A stretch of 64,000 bases of DNA, taken from Nitrospira sp. UBA2082 (GTDB lineage: Bacteria; Nitrospirota; Nitrospiria; Nitrospirales; Nitrospiraceae). Location: assembly GCA_002331335.1 (NCBI GenBank), contig DCZO01000019.1, forward strand, positions 43,299 through 107,298, read 5' to 3'. The notes beneath the pieces are model-generated. The model was not told the DNA's origin and ran no database searches. It saw only the letters and a list, made by a program, of their open reading frames with translations. Positions 19,044 to 27,160 of this stretch are shown piece by piece; the stretch's first letter is position 1, and each line of letters begins with the position of its first letter. A program made the translations under genes and the position numbers.

Positions 19044-19136
19044 ATGCTGCTTGTGGAGCTTCTTGGATTGGGGTCTGGCAAACAAGGTGTCGGTGAACCT
19101 CCAGAAGGCCTCATCGCCTCCATGGGGGTCAGCTGC

Positions 19137-19256
19137 CTAACCGGCTGGTTTTCCGGCCAGCTGCAATTGCACCACGTCCGGCAAGCCGTTAAGCATGAAA
19201 GGCAGTTGCAAAACCCGAATGGGTTTCTCATCATCGACGACCAGAATCCGCTTCAT
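19137..19256 (-). pseudogene. Relic of a response-regulator receiver domain
   Basis: The first 15 residues (MKRILVVDDEKPIRV) are the standard beginning of a receiver domain, with its acidic pair. The next residues no longer follow the family, and a stop comes after 39 codons. The phospho-acceptor Asp region is absent. It lies upstream of the polymerase operon, where a regulator gene could once have stood. With so few residues matching, this is a weak call. Confidence 0.35.
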
Positions 19257-19336
19257 CTGGTTAAAGTCGCAGCTGCCTGTTACTTTCTGCTCTTCGCTGG
19301 ATGAAGTTGTTGCAACAGCATCGGCACCGCGAGGCA

Positions 19337-20074
19337 TCACACAACGCTAACCCGCTGCCGAGTGAGCCACCCCCACGAGATCAGCGCGAGGAGGCCCGTG
19401 GCATAGAGGGCCAGACTTGCAGGGATCGGCACCGGAGTCGGGGCCCCGCCGACAATTGCCGTTCCCTCCAGAACAAACGTGGCTTCACGGGAGCCCCCGT
19501 GCCGCCACAGGCCTTTCCGGGCGTAGGCCCCCTTCCCTTCATGCGCTCCCTCCCCGTTCCACCCTTCCTCGATAAAGCGTTCCCAAGAAGGCCGGAAACC
19601 CCATAGCCGCTTCCCGAAGACGCCGGGAACCTGGTCCTTCCATGAAAGCGTGAACTGCGAGGTCTCCGGATCGAACGTGCCGGCGGCCTGTCCGCCGATG
19701 TTCCAGAGCCTGATCGAGTCTCCGCGGCTCACCGCGAAGAACAGCGAAGACAGGTCGGCCGTCATGGAAGACCCGTCGACGGTGGCGGATGGGGGAGGCG
19801 CCCCATTGAACCCGGCGGTAAAGAGTGAGAACGTGGTGCGGCCTTTGGTGATCGACGGGACAATGTCCCCGATCGGTTGGTACTCGCCCATCTGCACGAC
19901 ACCGCCCTGGTCCAAGAGACGGTCCAGCACATGATGAAACCGCCCCTTATAGTTCACGCTGCCCTCGGTGATGTCCAGCGCCGTCACCGTCATGGCATGT
20001 CCGGGAACGGCCCACCCGGCCAAGACACCCACGACGATCAGCCCGCATGAAAGAGAACCCCATCGCTTCCTCAT
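19337..20074 (-). CDS. Secreted VPLPA/PEP-CTERM protein (paralogue 1)
   Basis: A 245-aa exported protein: signal peptide (residues 1-27, ending GHA), a body of about 185 residues, then a sorting tail with VPIPASLALY, a hydrophobic helix and the basic end TRQR. It shares a frame of motifs with the gene at 23984-24655: T-LDITEGS, MTADLSSLF, NIGGQAAGTF and EGTA before the tail, so the two are paralogues. It is a predicted substrate of the exosortase at 9667-11289. The ATG at 20074 has GGGAGGTG upstream. A Gly/Arg-rich insert (EGAHEGKGAYARKGLWRHGG) distinguishes it from its paralogue. Function of the body is unknown. Confidence 0.85.
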   Translation of the reverse strand: MRKRWGSLSCGLIVVGVLAGWAVPGHAMTVTALDITEGSVNYKGRFHHVLDRLLDQGGVVQMGEYQPIGDIVPSITKGRTTFSLFTAGFNGAPPPSATVDGSSMTADLSSLFFAVSRGDSIRLWNIGGQAAGTFDPETSQFTLSWKDQVPGVFGKRLWGFRPSWERFIEEGWNGEGAHEGKGAYARKGLWRHGGSREATFVLEGTAIVGGAPTPVPIPASLALYATGLLALISWGWLTRQRVSVV

Positions 20075-20307
20075 CGCAGCACCTCCCGCCGTAACAATCC
20101 GTGCATTCAGTTACACGTCCTTAATCAGCCCCGGCCATTTATACAGGCCATGGAGACCATCGGTGTAACATTTGTGTTTGGAGTTGATTAAATTCGGCTC
20201 AAGATTTCGATCTTCCCGGTGTGTGGAGAGGCACCCCATCTTGTCATGGCCGATTGAAAAACGTACTATCGCCGTCACCTGTTTACACACACCAGACGGA
20301 GCCGTTG

Positions 20308-20844
20308 ATGGAGTGTTTGCTCGTCAGGCACGGAATCGCGGTCGAAGCCGAACAGTGGGACGGCTCGGAAGAGAATCGGCCCCTGACCGAAAAGGGGAAA
20401 AAGCGTGTCCGCCAAGCGGCTGCCGGCCTAGCCGTGCTGGGGTGCAAGCCGACCCGTCTGTGCAGCAGTCCGATGGTCCGCGCCTATGACACGGCCCGCC
20501 TGGTGCGCGCCGCCGTCTGTCCGACACTCAAGGTCGAGACGCGCGAGGAACTCGCCGCCGACGCGTCGCCGGAACAGGTCATGGCATGGCTCCGCTCACT
20601 GCCTGCGGAATCGACCGTGGTCTGCGTGGGCCATGAACCGCTGCTGGGAGCCGTGGCGGGTGTCCTGCTGGCTGGGAAACCGATTACCGGCCTGTCACTG
20701 AAAAAAGCCGGAGCGGCGCTCATCCACCTGCCGGACGGGCCCAAGCCGGGCCAAGGGGTACTCCGGTGGTGGCTTCAGCCGATGCAGTTGCGGGTCTTGG
20801 GGAAAAAAATGTCCACGGAAACTGAGGAGGACGGCGGTGCTTAG
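20308..20844 (+). CDS. sixA: SixA-like phosphohistidine phosphatase (histidine phosphatase family)
   Basis: Small branch-2-type histidine phosphatase of 178 aa. The catalytic RHG motif is at the N-terminus (MECLLVRHGIAVEAEQ), followed by RPLTEKGKKRVRQAAAGL, CSSPMVRAYDTARL and the second catalytic His in VGHEP. SixA proteins remove phosphate from histidine phosphotransfer domains. I start at the ATG at 20308, since the longer frame from 20221 adds residues with no family match. It converges on the thymidylate-kinase-like gene, overlapping it by 4 bp at the stops. Its neighbours handle phosphate (Ppx/GppA), and similar SixA-Ppx-CHAD groupings are known in bacteria. Confidence 0.85.
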   Translation: MECLLVRHGIAVEAEQWDGSEENRPLTEKGKKRVRQAAAGLAVLGCKPTRLCSSPMVRAYDTARLVRAAVCPTLKVETREELAADASPEQVMAWLRSLPAESTVVCVGHEPLLGAVAGVLLAGKPITGLSLKKAGAALIHLPDGPKPGQGVLRWWLQPMQLRVLGKKMSTETEEDGGA

Positions 20845-21563
20845 GCCGGGACCTGTTCCGAGGCCCCCGCGCGTTTATGGCCTGGCAGGACGGGCAAGAT
20901 ATGCCCCCGAAGTTCTTCCTGAATCTCTTCGGGAGACTTTCTGGCATCGACGACATTGAAGCGGAATTCTTCCGCCATTTTGTCGAATTCTTCGATCAGC
21001 AACGATTGATATTTCTTGAAACTCTCATAGAGGTCGGCTCCCAGCCGGAGGTCCATGCCGGATTCCCAATAATTCATGCCCGTGGTTTCGATGACCCGCA
21101 GCGCCAGCGTTTCCACATCGATGCGCATATAGCAGACCAGATCCGGGATCAACGCGAATCCGAACACGTCGCGAATCCAGGTGCGGTTCCCGCTTCGCAC
21201 GAAATCCCGCGCGAATGCCGTATAGATATAGCGGTCGGCCAGCACGATAAATCCTGAGCGAAGGGCGGGTATGATCTGATGCTCGAGGCGATCCGCGAAG
21301 TCGGTGGCATAGAGCAGACTGAGCGACCAGTGATCCAGAATGTTGCCGGCCTTCGCCACCTCGATCGTCTTGGACATGAGATTCGACCGAGTCCAGCCGG
21401 TCGTGATGACGCCGTAGCCCTGCACCTCGAGCCATTCCTGCAACATCTCGATGTGGGTCGATCGTCCGACGCCGTCCGTGCCCTCGATGGCAATGAGTTT
21501 CCCTTTCAGGTCACTCGGATCGAGGTATGTCAAACCGTCGCCAAAAAAGCGTCCGTCGGCCAT
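20841..21563 (-). CDS. Thymidylate-kinase-like P-loop protein with altered Walker A (Lys to Arg)
   Basis: A 240-aa nucleoside-monophosphate-kinase-fold protein. The P-loop reads GTDGVGRST (28-36), so the usual Walker A lysine is arginine at residue 34. The DR-type motif is kept (VLADRYIYTAFARDF). It resembles the gene upstream (21511-22260) over its whole length: TDFA-RL, IYTAFARD, GMDL, ES/F-K-Q motifs. It starts inside the end of that gene (53-bp overlap), but the ATG at 21563 has a good GAGGGA site. It is unlikely to be the housekeeping Tmk; a nucleotide- or polyphosphate-linked role is inferred from Ppx/SixA neighbours. Confidence 0.78.
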   Translation of the reverse strand: MADGRFFGDGLTYLDPSDLKGKLIAIEGTDGVGRSTHIEMLQEWLEVQGYGVITTGWTRSNLMSKTIEVAKAGNILDHWSLSLLYATDFADRLEHQIIPALRSGFIVLADRYIYTAFARDFVRSGNRTWIRDVFGFALIPDLVCYMRIDVETLALRVIETTGMNYWESGMDLRLGADLYESFKKYQSLLIEEFDKMAEEFRFNVVDARKSPEEIQEELRGHILPVLPGHKRAGASEQVPA

Positions 21564-22260
21564 AAGTCCCTCGTTTCGGTTTGTAGCCGCGGAGCGCGTC
21601 CTGCACTAGCGTCCGCATCTGTTCCTGCTGCGTCTCGATATCCAGGGTCGCGTCCATCGTCAAGAGGCCGAATTCCTCCACGATCTTGTCGTACTCGGCC
21701 AGGATCTGCGACTGAAACAACCGGAAACTCTCCGTGACGTCGGGGCTGAGATTCATGTCCATGCCCGCTTCGTAATACTTAAATTGCCCGCGCGTGCCGC
21801 GCAATAGCCGGGAGATCGCCACTTCGATCGGCACCCGGTAATAAAACGCCATGTCCGGCTTGATGGCAAAGTGGTACAGTTTGCGGACCCAATCGCGCGA
21901 TACCCCGCGCACCACGTCGCGCGCGAACGCGGTATACATGTACCGGTCGGCGAGCACGAGCATCCCGGCCTTCAAGGGAGGCAGAATCTGGTGATAGAGC
22001 CGGCTGGCGAAATCCGTCGCATGGAGCAGGCTGAACGTCGTCGGCGTAAGGCTCTTCGTTTTCTTGCCCCGCTTGGTGGTGTCTTTGACGAGGTCGGAGG
22101 AATTCCACTCCGTGAAGAACACCTTATACCCTTTGGACTCCAGCCACTTGTGCAGCAGCAACAATTGCGTGCTCTTCCCGGACCCGTCGATGCCTTCAAC
22201 GATGATGAGCTTCCCGGGATAGGGATGCGGCGCGCCCTTGGCGCCGTGCAACTCGGTCAT
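21511..22260 (-). CDS. Thymidylate-kinase-like P-loop protein (canonical Walker A)
   Basis: A 249-aa paralogue of the next gene. The P-loop is canonical (VEGIDGSGKST, Lys29), and the DR motif VLADRYMYTAFARDV and an acidic/aromatic GMDMNLSPDVTESF segment are present. True dTMP kinases are about 205-215 aa; this one has an N-terminal extension and a C-terminal tail (YKPKRGTYGRRTLFWRRFD). Its ATG overlaps the stop of the Ppx/GppA gene (ATGA), so it is translationally coupled to it. Together with the Arg-type paralogue it may act as a heterodimer; this is speculation. Annotation as plain tmk would probably be wrong. Confidence 0.78.
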   Translation of the reverse strand: MTELHGAKGAPHPYPGKLIIVEGIDGSGKSTQLLLLHKWLESKGYKVFFTEWNSSDLVKDTTKRGKKTKSLTPTTFSLLHATDFASRLYHQILPPLKAGMLVLADRYMYTAFARDVVRGVSRDWVRKLYHFAIKPDMAFYYRVPIEVAISRLLRGTRGQFKYYEAGMDMNLSPDVTESFRLFQSQILAEYDKIVEEFGLLTMDATLDIETQQEQMRTLVQDALRGYKPKRGTYGRRTLFWRRFDIPRSE

Positions 22261-23819
22261 GGCGACTCCTTCTCATCCACGATTTCGGCGAACCCCACGC
22301 GCTGGCGGAACACCTGCTGAAACAAGTCGGCCCGGTTCTTGGCCGCCCAGAGCTCCATTTCCGCGTCACCCGTCACCGTCGCTTCGATGGTCATGGTCTT
22401 TCCGGCTTTCACATTCACCGTCCGCACCACCGAAAAGTGGGTTCGATCAAGCCCATCGGCGATGCGCAGCAGCGCGGACAGGATCCGCACCACGCGCTTC
22501 ATGCGGGGCGTGAGGCTCTCGAATCCCTGGTGTTTCAGCCCCGGCACCGCCCGCCGATGATACCGGGCGACATTCGCGATGACCTCGATCTCGTCCGCGG
22601 TCAACCCGCCGAGATCACTGTTCATGATCAGGTAATAGGCATGTTTGTGATGCTGCCGGGGATTGATGAGATAGCCGATATCGTGCAGGATGGCGGCGTA
22701 TTCGAGCCAGCCGCGCTCCTGCTGCCCGAGCCCATGCAGCCGTTTGGTCTGATCGAACAAGCGAAGCGCCAAGGCGGCGACATGCAGGGAATGGACTTCA
22801 GGAGCCTGGCAGCGCCGAGCCAGCCCGATGACATTCCGGCGCCGCACGTCGGGGATCTCGTTCTCGGCCTTGAGCCCTTCACGGTGCCGGACGATGAAAT
22901 CATAGATGATGCCTTCACGAATGGCCTTGTCGCACAGCGTCATTTCCTCCTGGCCCGTCAACTCCAACAGACGCCGGAGCACGACGGCCGCGGGCAGCAA
23001 GGTATCCACGCGCTTGGGATCCAGACCCGGGAGCGCCAACCTGGCCTTCAACGACGAGCGGGCCAGCTCGGTTTCGAGCAGACGCAGATCTTTCAATGCC
23101 ACCCTGGCCAGGTTTTGTTGGGGCAGGGGCCGCCCGGTCTGTTTCAGGCAGATAATGTCGGCCAGGTTGCCGGCCATGCCTGACGTGGCAATGATCGAGT
23201 CGAATCGTTTGGGTTTGAAGGTTTCAAGCGCCGTCTTGAGTTGCCCGGTGGCCGCCTCTTCGAGCGCACGCAACATCGACGGCGGGGGCGGGGTCTTGAC
23301 CAGAAACTGATCGAGGAGGCGGATCGCCCCGAGCTTGAGGCTTTTCGCGTGCAGCATGGCCTCCCGGTTTCCTACGATCAGTTCCACCGAGCCCCCACCG
23401 ACATCGACGACGAGGGCCGGTTCCTCCGGAAGCGCGATGCTGTGCTTGACCCCCAAAAAGATGAGGCGGGCTTCCTCGGTTCCGCTGATCACCCGGACGG
23501 TCAGCCCGGTCTGTTCCGCCACCTGGCTGACGAATTCGCCGCCATTCCTGGCCTCGCGCACCGCGCTCGTCGCCACGGCCACGATGCGGTCGAACCCTTT
23601 GTTGCGGGCGAGGGTGACCAGGGTTTTCAGGGTATTCAAGGCGCGCACGATGGCTGCCTCGGAAAGCCGCCGGGTGGCAAAGGCTCCGTCGCCCAGCCGC
23701 GTCATGTCTTTGAAGCGATCGAGAATCTTGTAGCTGGCATCCGGCAGGATCTCCGCCAACACCAGGTGGATGGAATTGGTCCCGATATCGATCACTGCGA
23801 GCTTAGCCACGGAGGTCAC
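22257..23819 (-). CDS. Ppx/GppA-family exopolyphosphatase / pppGpp phosphatase with HD-type C-terminal domain
   Basis: A 520-aa protein of the ASKHA fold. The N-terminal LAVIDIGTNSIHLVLAEI is the phosphate-1 motif, and VVDVGGGSVELIVG is the phosphate-2 motif. The C-terminal half has an HD-like helical domain (LEYAAILHDIGYLINPRQHHKHAYYLI), as in E. coli Ppx/GppA. It would split polyphosphate or pppGpp. It heads an operon with two thymidylate-kinase-like genes joined by overlapping codons. A direct repeat of the shared type (23891-23906) lies 72 bp upstream. Confidence 0.9.
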   Translation of the reverse strand: MTSVAKLAVIDIGTNSIHLVLAEILPDASYKILDRFKDMTRLGDGAFATRRLSEAAIVRALNTLKTLVTLARNKGFDRIVAVATSAVREARNGGEFVSQVAEQTGLTVRVISGTEEARLIFLGVKHSIALPEEPALVVDVGGGSVELIVGNREAMLHAKSLKLGAIRLLDQFLVKTPPPPSMLRALEEAATGQLKTALETFKPKRFDSIIATSGMAGNLADIICLKQTGRPLPQQNLARVALKDLRLLETELARSSLKARLALPGLDPKRVDTLLPAAVVLRRLLELTGQEEMTLCDKAIREGIIYDFIVRHREGLKAENEIPDVRRRNVIGLARRCQAPEVHSLHVAALALRLFDQTKRLHGLGQQERGWLEYAAILHDIGYLINPRQHHKHAYYLIMNSDLGGLTADEIEVIANVARYHRRAVPGLKHQGFESLTPRMKRVVRILSALLRIADGLDRTHFSVVRTVNVKAGKTMTIEATVTGDAEMELWAAKNRADLFQQVFRQRVGFAEIVDEKESP

Positions 23820-23890
23820 CCGTCAGAACGAAGCCAATCGGAGCTGCTGGAGCCTAAAGAAGGGGCTGGGATGGTGTCAAGGACGGGATT

Positions 23891-23906
23891 GTTAAGATGC
23901 TGTTAC
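23891..23906 (-). promoter_or_regulatory. 11-bp-period direct repeat (Pho-box-like candidate), Ppx operon
   Basis: Read towards ppx the site is GTAAC-AGCATC-TTAAC. It is 72 bp upstream of the ppx start, a position fitting an activator site. It is the same arrangement as the sites at 12189 and 19028. Confidence 0.45.
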
Positions 23907-23924
23907 AAACCGAGAGAGGGAGGT

Positions 23925-23967
23925 AACGGGAACTGGCTCTGGCGCCTATGCCTGAGCCAGTCCCGTT
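23925..23967 (-). terminator. Large stem-loop after the VPLPA-CTERM gene
   Basis: Arms AACGGGAACTGGCT (23925-23938) and AGCCAGTCCCGTT (23955-23967) pair over 13 bp with one bulged base and a loop of about 16. It sits 17 bp past the stop of the gene ending at 23984 and before the ppx promoter region. There is no T-run after it, so it could be a Rho-dependent end or an mRNA-stabilising hairpin rather than a classical terminator. Confidence 0.5.
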
Positions 23968-23983
23968 GAAATCCCAGTGCAGG

Positions 23984-24655
23984 TTACGCGCAGAACAGGC
24001 CGTTCCGCCGAGCGAGGCCCGCAAGCGCAACGACACCGCTTCCGAAGAGCCACGCTGCTGCCGGTAGTGGCACGGCCGCCACTTGTGCCGTCCCCTGCAG
24101 CGAGAAGCTTCCACTGGTCAAGACAATCGGCCCGGCAAACGGCAGCGTTGTGAGAGTGAGATTAAACGGATTGGTCCATGCAATATCGAACGCGTTCGTC
24201 GTGTCATTGAACGATCCGGTGGCGATCCCTCCGATGTTCAAGGAAGACATGATCGGATTGGTATTCATCCAAGACCAGCCGCTGCTGGTCACACCGGCAA
24301 AGAGCGACCGAAGATCCGCCGTCATAGTTGTGCCGGATGTCTGCGCGGTTGGAGCAGGAAGATTGAGCGCTCCGCCGCTGCTGCTGAAGATGGAAAACGT
24401 GAGGTGGGAAATCGTGACCGGATCGAAGATGTTCGGCAGAGGCTGAAATTGATTCATGAAGATCTGCCCATCGGCGGTGAATGCGCCGGAGACGGTCCCC
24501 AAGACTCCAAAATTCAGAGTGATCGATCCGCCGGTGATGTCCAGCTGCGTTACTTCCGATGCCTTGGCCGGCGCCGTGAAGAGGCACAGCACGGACGCCG
24601 TTAGAAGAGCTATCACACTCTTCCTTATTGTCGCGCGAGTTCCTATTGTGGTCAT
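23984..24655 (-). CDS. Secreted VPLPA-CTERM protein (paralogue 2)
   Basis: A 223-aa exported protein with a signal peptide (ending KAS), a body of about 165 residues and a sorting tail: VPLPAAAWLF, hydrophobic helix (GSGVVALAGLA), then RRNGLF. It matches the gene at 19337-20074 in the TQLDITGGS start, MTADLRSLF, NIGGIATGSF and QGTAQVAAVPLPA blocks. The ATG at 24655 has GGAGG about six bases upstream and is preferred over the in-frame start at 24673. It is predicted cargo of the exosortase in this window. Function of the body is unknown. Confidence 0.87.
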   Translation of the reverse strand: MTTIGTRATIRKSVIALLTASVLCLFTAPAKASEVTQLDITGGSITLNFGVLGTVSGAFTADGQIFMNQFQPLPNIFDPVTISHLTFSIFSSSGGALNLPAPTAQTSGTTMTADLRSLFAGVTSSGWSWMNTNPIMSSLNIGGIATGSFNDTTNAFDIAWTNPFNLTLTTLPFAGPIVLTSGSFSLQGTAQVAAVPLPAAAWLFGSGVVALAGLARRNGLFCA

Positions 24656-24802
24656 CGTTGCCTCCGCTCCCAACTCAACTGTCTACGCTCATCCTGTATG
24701 CAGTGTGTCTTGCCGGGAGCCGGAAGATGGAAATCCTCCGGCCCCTCGGTTTGCCTACGAAATCGCGGATGCGACCTCAAGGCCGACGCTCACAGGAATC
24801 CC

Positions 24803-26272
24803 TCAAGGATTCGGGCTGGCATAGAAGCCACGGCACTGTGCATCGTATTCGCCCGATCGAGTCGTATAGGTGGCGTGATCGGGTGCAACGTTGTCCGCCG
24901 TCTTTGTTGCGAGAATGTTCGGCGTCGCTTCGAACGCCCAATTCGCCGGCAGATTCTCAATCACCGTCGTATTCTGGGCATCGGAGACCATGCGGGCGAT
25001 GAAGGCATCCCGCGTCGCATCGCCGGTCCCGGCGGTCTTGGTATAGGCTTCCAGATTCACCCAGAACTCGGTCTTGCCGCAGCGCAGAGCCTGCAACACT
25101 TTCGGACGGGCCGTCGCCTTGACAGGATCGGCCACAGTCGCATCCACGCCACGGAACCCGTTGATGTTCACGACATGCGCGTTGGCAATCGCGGCCGTCG
25201 CCGGAGTGATGTAGGCCGGCGATGCCGTCGCTTCGAACGAATCGATGTAGCCGATCTTGCCGAACTGCCCCACGCCTGCGCCGGTGTTGTCCAAGCAGGT
25301 CTTCACACCTGAACTGGACGCGCTGTAGAAGGCAATGTTGGCCGTGGCGGCGTTCCACTCGCTCGCTTCCTCCTTCATCAGCACTTGATCAAAGGTGGCC
25401 TTCGACCCGGAGCCGAACTCCCGCATGCACAACCGGATGTTGTGCGGACCTGAGGGCACCGCTTCCGTTCCCGCCACATCGTTCGTCACCGCATAGCCTA
25501 GCTCTCTCCAATCACGCGCTCCCCGTGTAAAGATCTGTTCGATTTCCGTCTGGGTCAGGTTCTGGACAGGACCGATGTTGTTGCCGGCTGAATCGACCCG
25601 GCGCACGCTGTTCTGCACCACGATACTGAAGGGCAACACCATAAGCTTGTTTTCTGTCACGTTCGGAGCCGGATCCGCGGGCTCCGTGCCGGCCGGAGAG
25701 GTCTGACCGAAGGAGGTAAACTGCACGTCCGAGAAACCGAAGTGCATCGGCTGACGCACAAAGGTCGGGGTGGGATAATCCGTGGTAACGGTGCTCGGTG
25801 GATTCGTGCAGGTCTTGTTCTCGTTGATGTTGATAGTCACAGTGGTTGCCGTATCCACATCGTAGAACGTTTTGGGTACACCGATGGTCAAAGCTCCGCA
25901 GCCACTGGTGGAAGGGCTGGTCGCATCGATGTAGCCCATGAAGCCCTTGCCGTTGTACTTGCCCTTGGAACGGTCGCCTCCCGTCGTGTCGTCGACCGGG
26001 TAGACGCCGTCGGAAGAGCCGCGAGCAGAATAGTTGAAGTTGATGTCCTGGCCGGCAAACTTGCACTGCCAGAGGTGGACGTTGTTGTTCGAGGATTGAT
26101 AATGCGTGATGGTCCCGGCCGTGTGGTCACAGGCCGAGAGAGGCACTTCGTTGATGAACTGGCGGCCCGCGGAGGATCCTCCCGAATAGACATCGATCGC
26201 GTCCGCATTGGACGCCGCCCCGGCGAGGCCGAGGACGGCAGCCGCGATGGCGGCAAGGTTATTGGTCTTCAT
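24803..26272 (-). CDS. PstS-like periplasmic substrate-binding-fold protein
   Basis: A 489-aa secreted protein: signal peptide (about 1-25, ending SNADA), then a PBP-like domain resembling phosphate-binding PstS proteins (DVYSGGSSAGRQFINEVPL; LTQTEIEQIFTRGARDWRELGY, the strongly PstS-like part; CMREFGSGSKATFDQVL; KIGYIDSFEA). It has no PEP-CTERM tail and no ABC transporter genes beside it. Cysteines are more numerous than in E. coli PstS. It lies between two VPLPA-CTERM genes. It may bind phosphate or another ligand for surface use or signalling; ligand residues cannot be confirmed by eye. Confidence 0.75.
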   Translation of the reverse strand: MKTNNLAAIAAAVLGLAGAASNADAIDVYSGGSSAGRQFINEVPLSACDHTAGTITHYQSSNNNVHLWQCKFAGQDINFNYSARGSSDGVYPVDDTTGGDRSKGKYNGKGFMGYIDATSPSTSGCGALTIGVPKTFYDVDTATTVTININENKTCTNPPSTVTTDYPTPTFVRQPMHFGFSDVQFTSFGQTSPAGTEPADPAPNVTENKLMVLPFSIVVQNSVRRVDSAGNNIGPVQNLTQTEIEQIFTRGARDWRELGYAVTNDVAGTEAVPSGPHNIRLCMREFGSGSKATFDQVLMKEEASEWNAATANIAFYSASSSGVKTCLDNTGAGVGQFGKIGYIDSFEATASPAYITPATAAIANAHVVNINGFRGVDATVADPVKATARPKVLQALRCGKTEFWVNLEAYTKTAGTGDATRDAFIARMVSDAQNTTVIENLPANWAFEATPNILATKTADNVAPDHATYTTRSGEYDAQCRGFYASPNP

Positions 26273-26335
26273 TATGAGTGCTCCTGTATAAATGTGACTG
26301 GTTGTTGCCTTGGTACTCTGTCGTTCTCTATCCTC

Positions 26336-27160
26336 TTAGGCTGCCTGGCGGAACAAATTCCGACGGGCCATGCCGGCGAGGCCGATCAGGCCTGAACCGA
26401 AGAGAACCACCGCTGCGGGCACCGGAATCGCCGCAAGCTGCCCGCCGGAGATCTGGAAGGTCCCATCAGCGAAGAGCCTGGCCTGTCCCTTGCCGAGCAG
26501 CGGACTGTCGACGAGTTCGCTATCGCCCTGGACCAGGTAGAGGAGCTGGTCGAGATTGGCCGCCATGGCGACGTTGAATGCGTTGAACAAGCGTTCTGCG
26601 GTTCCCGTTCTCGTGCTGGGGGAATTCGCATTGGTAAAAGCAAGTACCGCACCGTTTTGACCGGTGATCAGATTCGGTGCGTTCGCGTCGGTGAGGGCGC
26701 CGGACCAGTTGATCATTCCGACCAAGAAATTTCCAATGGCCGGATGGACCGTCCCAACTTGGTTTGACAGCGACGTTCCCCCTAGGGAAGAAGCTCCACC
26801 GGTGTTGATATCGTCCTGATATCCCAGAATGGTGTAGCGAACGGGGTAAGCCGGGCTTGCGGGGTTAAGGTCGATGATGCCCGCCGCATTCAGATAGGCG
26901 GACAGATTGAACGTGTAGGTCGTACCGGGGTTGCTGCTTAACACGTTCATGCTCGGGCCACTGTTCGTGCCGAGGAGATCGGTCAAATTGATAATCGCTT
27001 CGGTCCCCTCACCGGCCGTCCGGTTCCCGTAGATGGCGAGGATCAAGTCGCCTTGTTGAAAATTGGCCGCCTGAGCCGGCTGGCTCAGCGCGCCCGTCAC
27101 CATGATCGCTGCTCCCGCAAGAGCCAAGACTGCCTTTTTCATTCGATTCATTGACTTCAT
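26336..27160 (-). CDS. Secreted VPLPA/PEP-CTERM protein (third cargo)
   Basis: A 274-aa exported protein. The start at 27160 (MKSMNRMKKAVLALAG) has a perfect AAGGAGG seven bases upstream; the frame extends further to 27277 but without support. A signal peptide (ending AQAA) leads into a body with GDLILAIYGNRTAGEGTEAIINLTDLLG, unlike the other two cargo proteins. The tail is IPVPAAVVLFGSGLIGLAGMARRNLFRQ: motif, helix and basic end. It is predicted exosortase cargo. A long upstream leader (27161-27602) separates it from the next genes. Confidence 0.88.
   Translation of the reverse strand: MKSMNRMKKAVLALAGAAIMVTGALSQPAQAANFQQGDLILAIYGNRTAGEGTEAIINLTDLLGTNSGPSMNVLSSNPGTTYTFNLSAYLNAAGIIDLNPASPAYPVRYTILGYQDDINTGGASSLGGTSLSNQVGTVHPAIGNFLVGMINWSGALTDANAPNLITGQNGAVLAFTNANSPSTRTGTAERLFNAFNVAMAANLDQLLYLVQGDSELVDSPLLGKGQARLFADGTFQISGGQLAAIPVPAAVVLFGSGLIGLAGMARRNLFRQAA

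Larger units (their letters stand above)
18888..19336. other. Intergenic region with regulatory repeat and a response-regulator relic
   Basis: A 449-bp gap between the first EPS gene and a VPLPA-CTERM gene. It holds the direct repeat at 19028-19043, 141 bp upstream of the polymerase start, and a short relic of a receiver-domain gene at 19137-19256. I see no intact gene. The promoter for the polymerase operon must lie here. Confidence 0.5.

Noticed and set aside
20841..22260. Housekeeping dTMP kinase assignment (tmk) for the two P-loop genes
   Set aside because: Length, the duplicated arrangement, the Lys-to-Arg change and the Ppx/SixA context argue against it.
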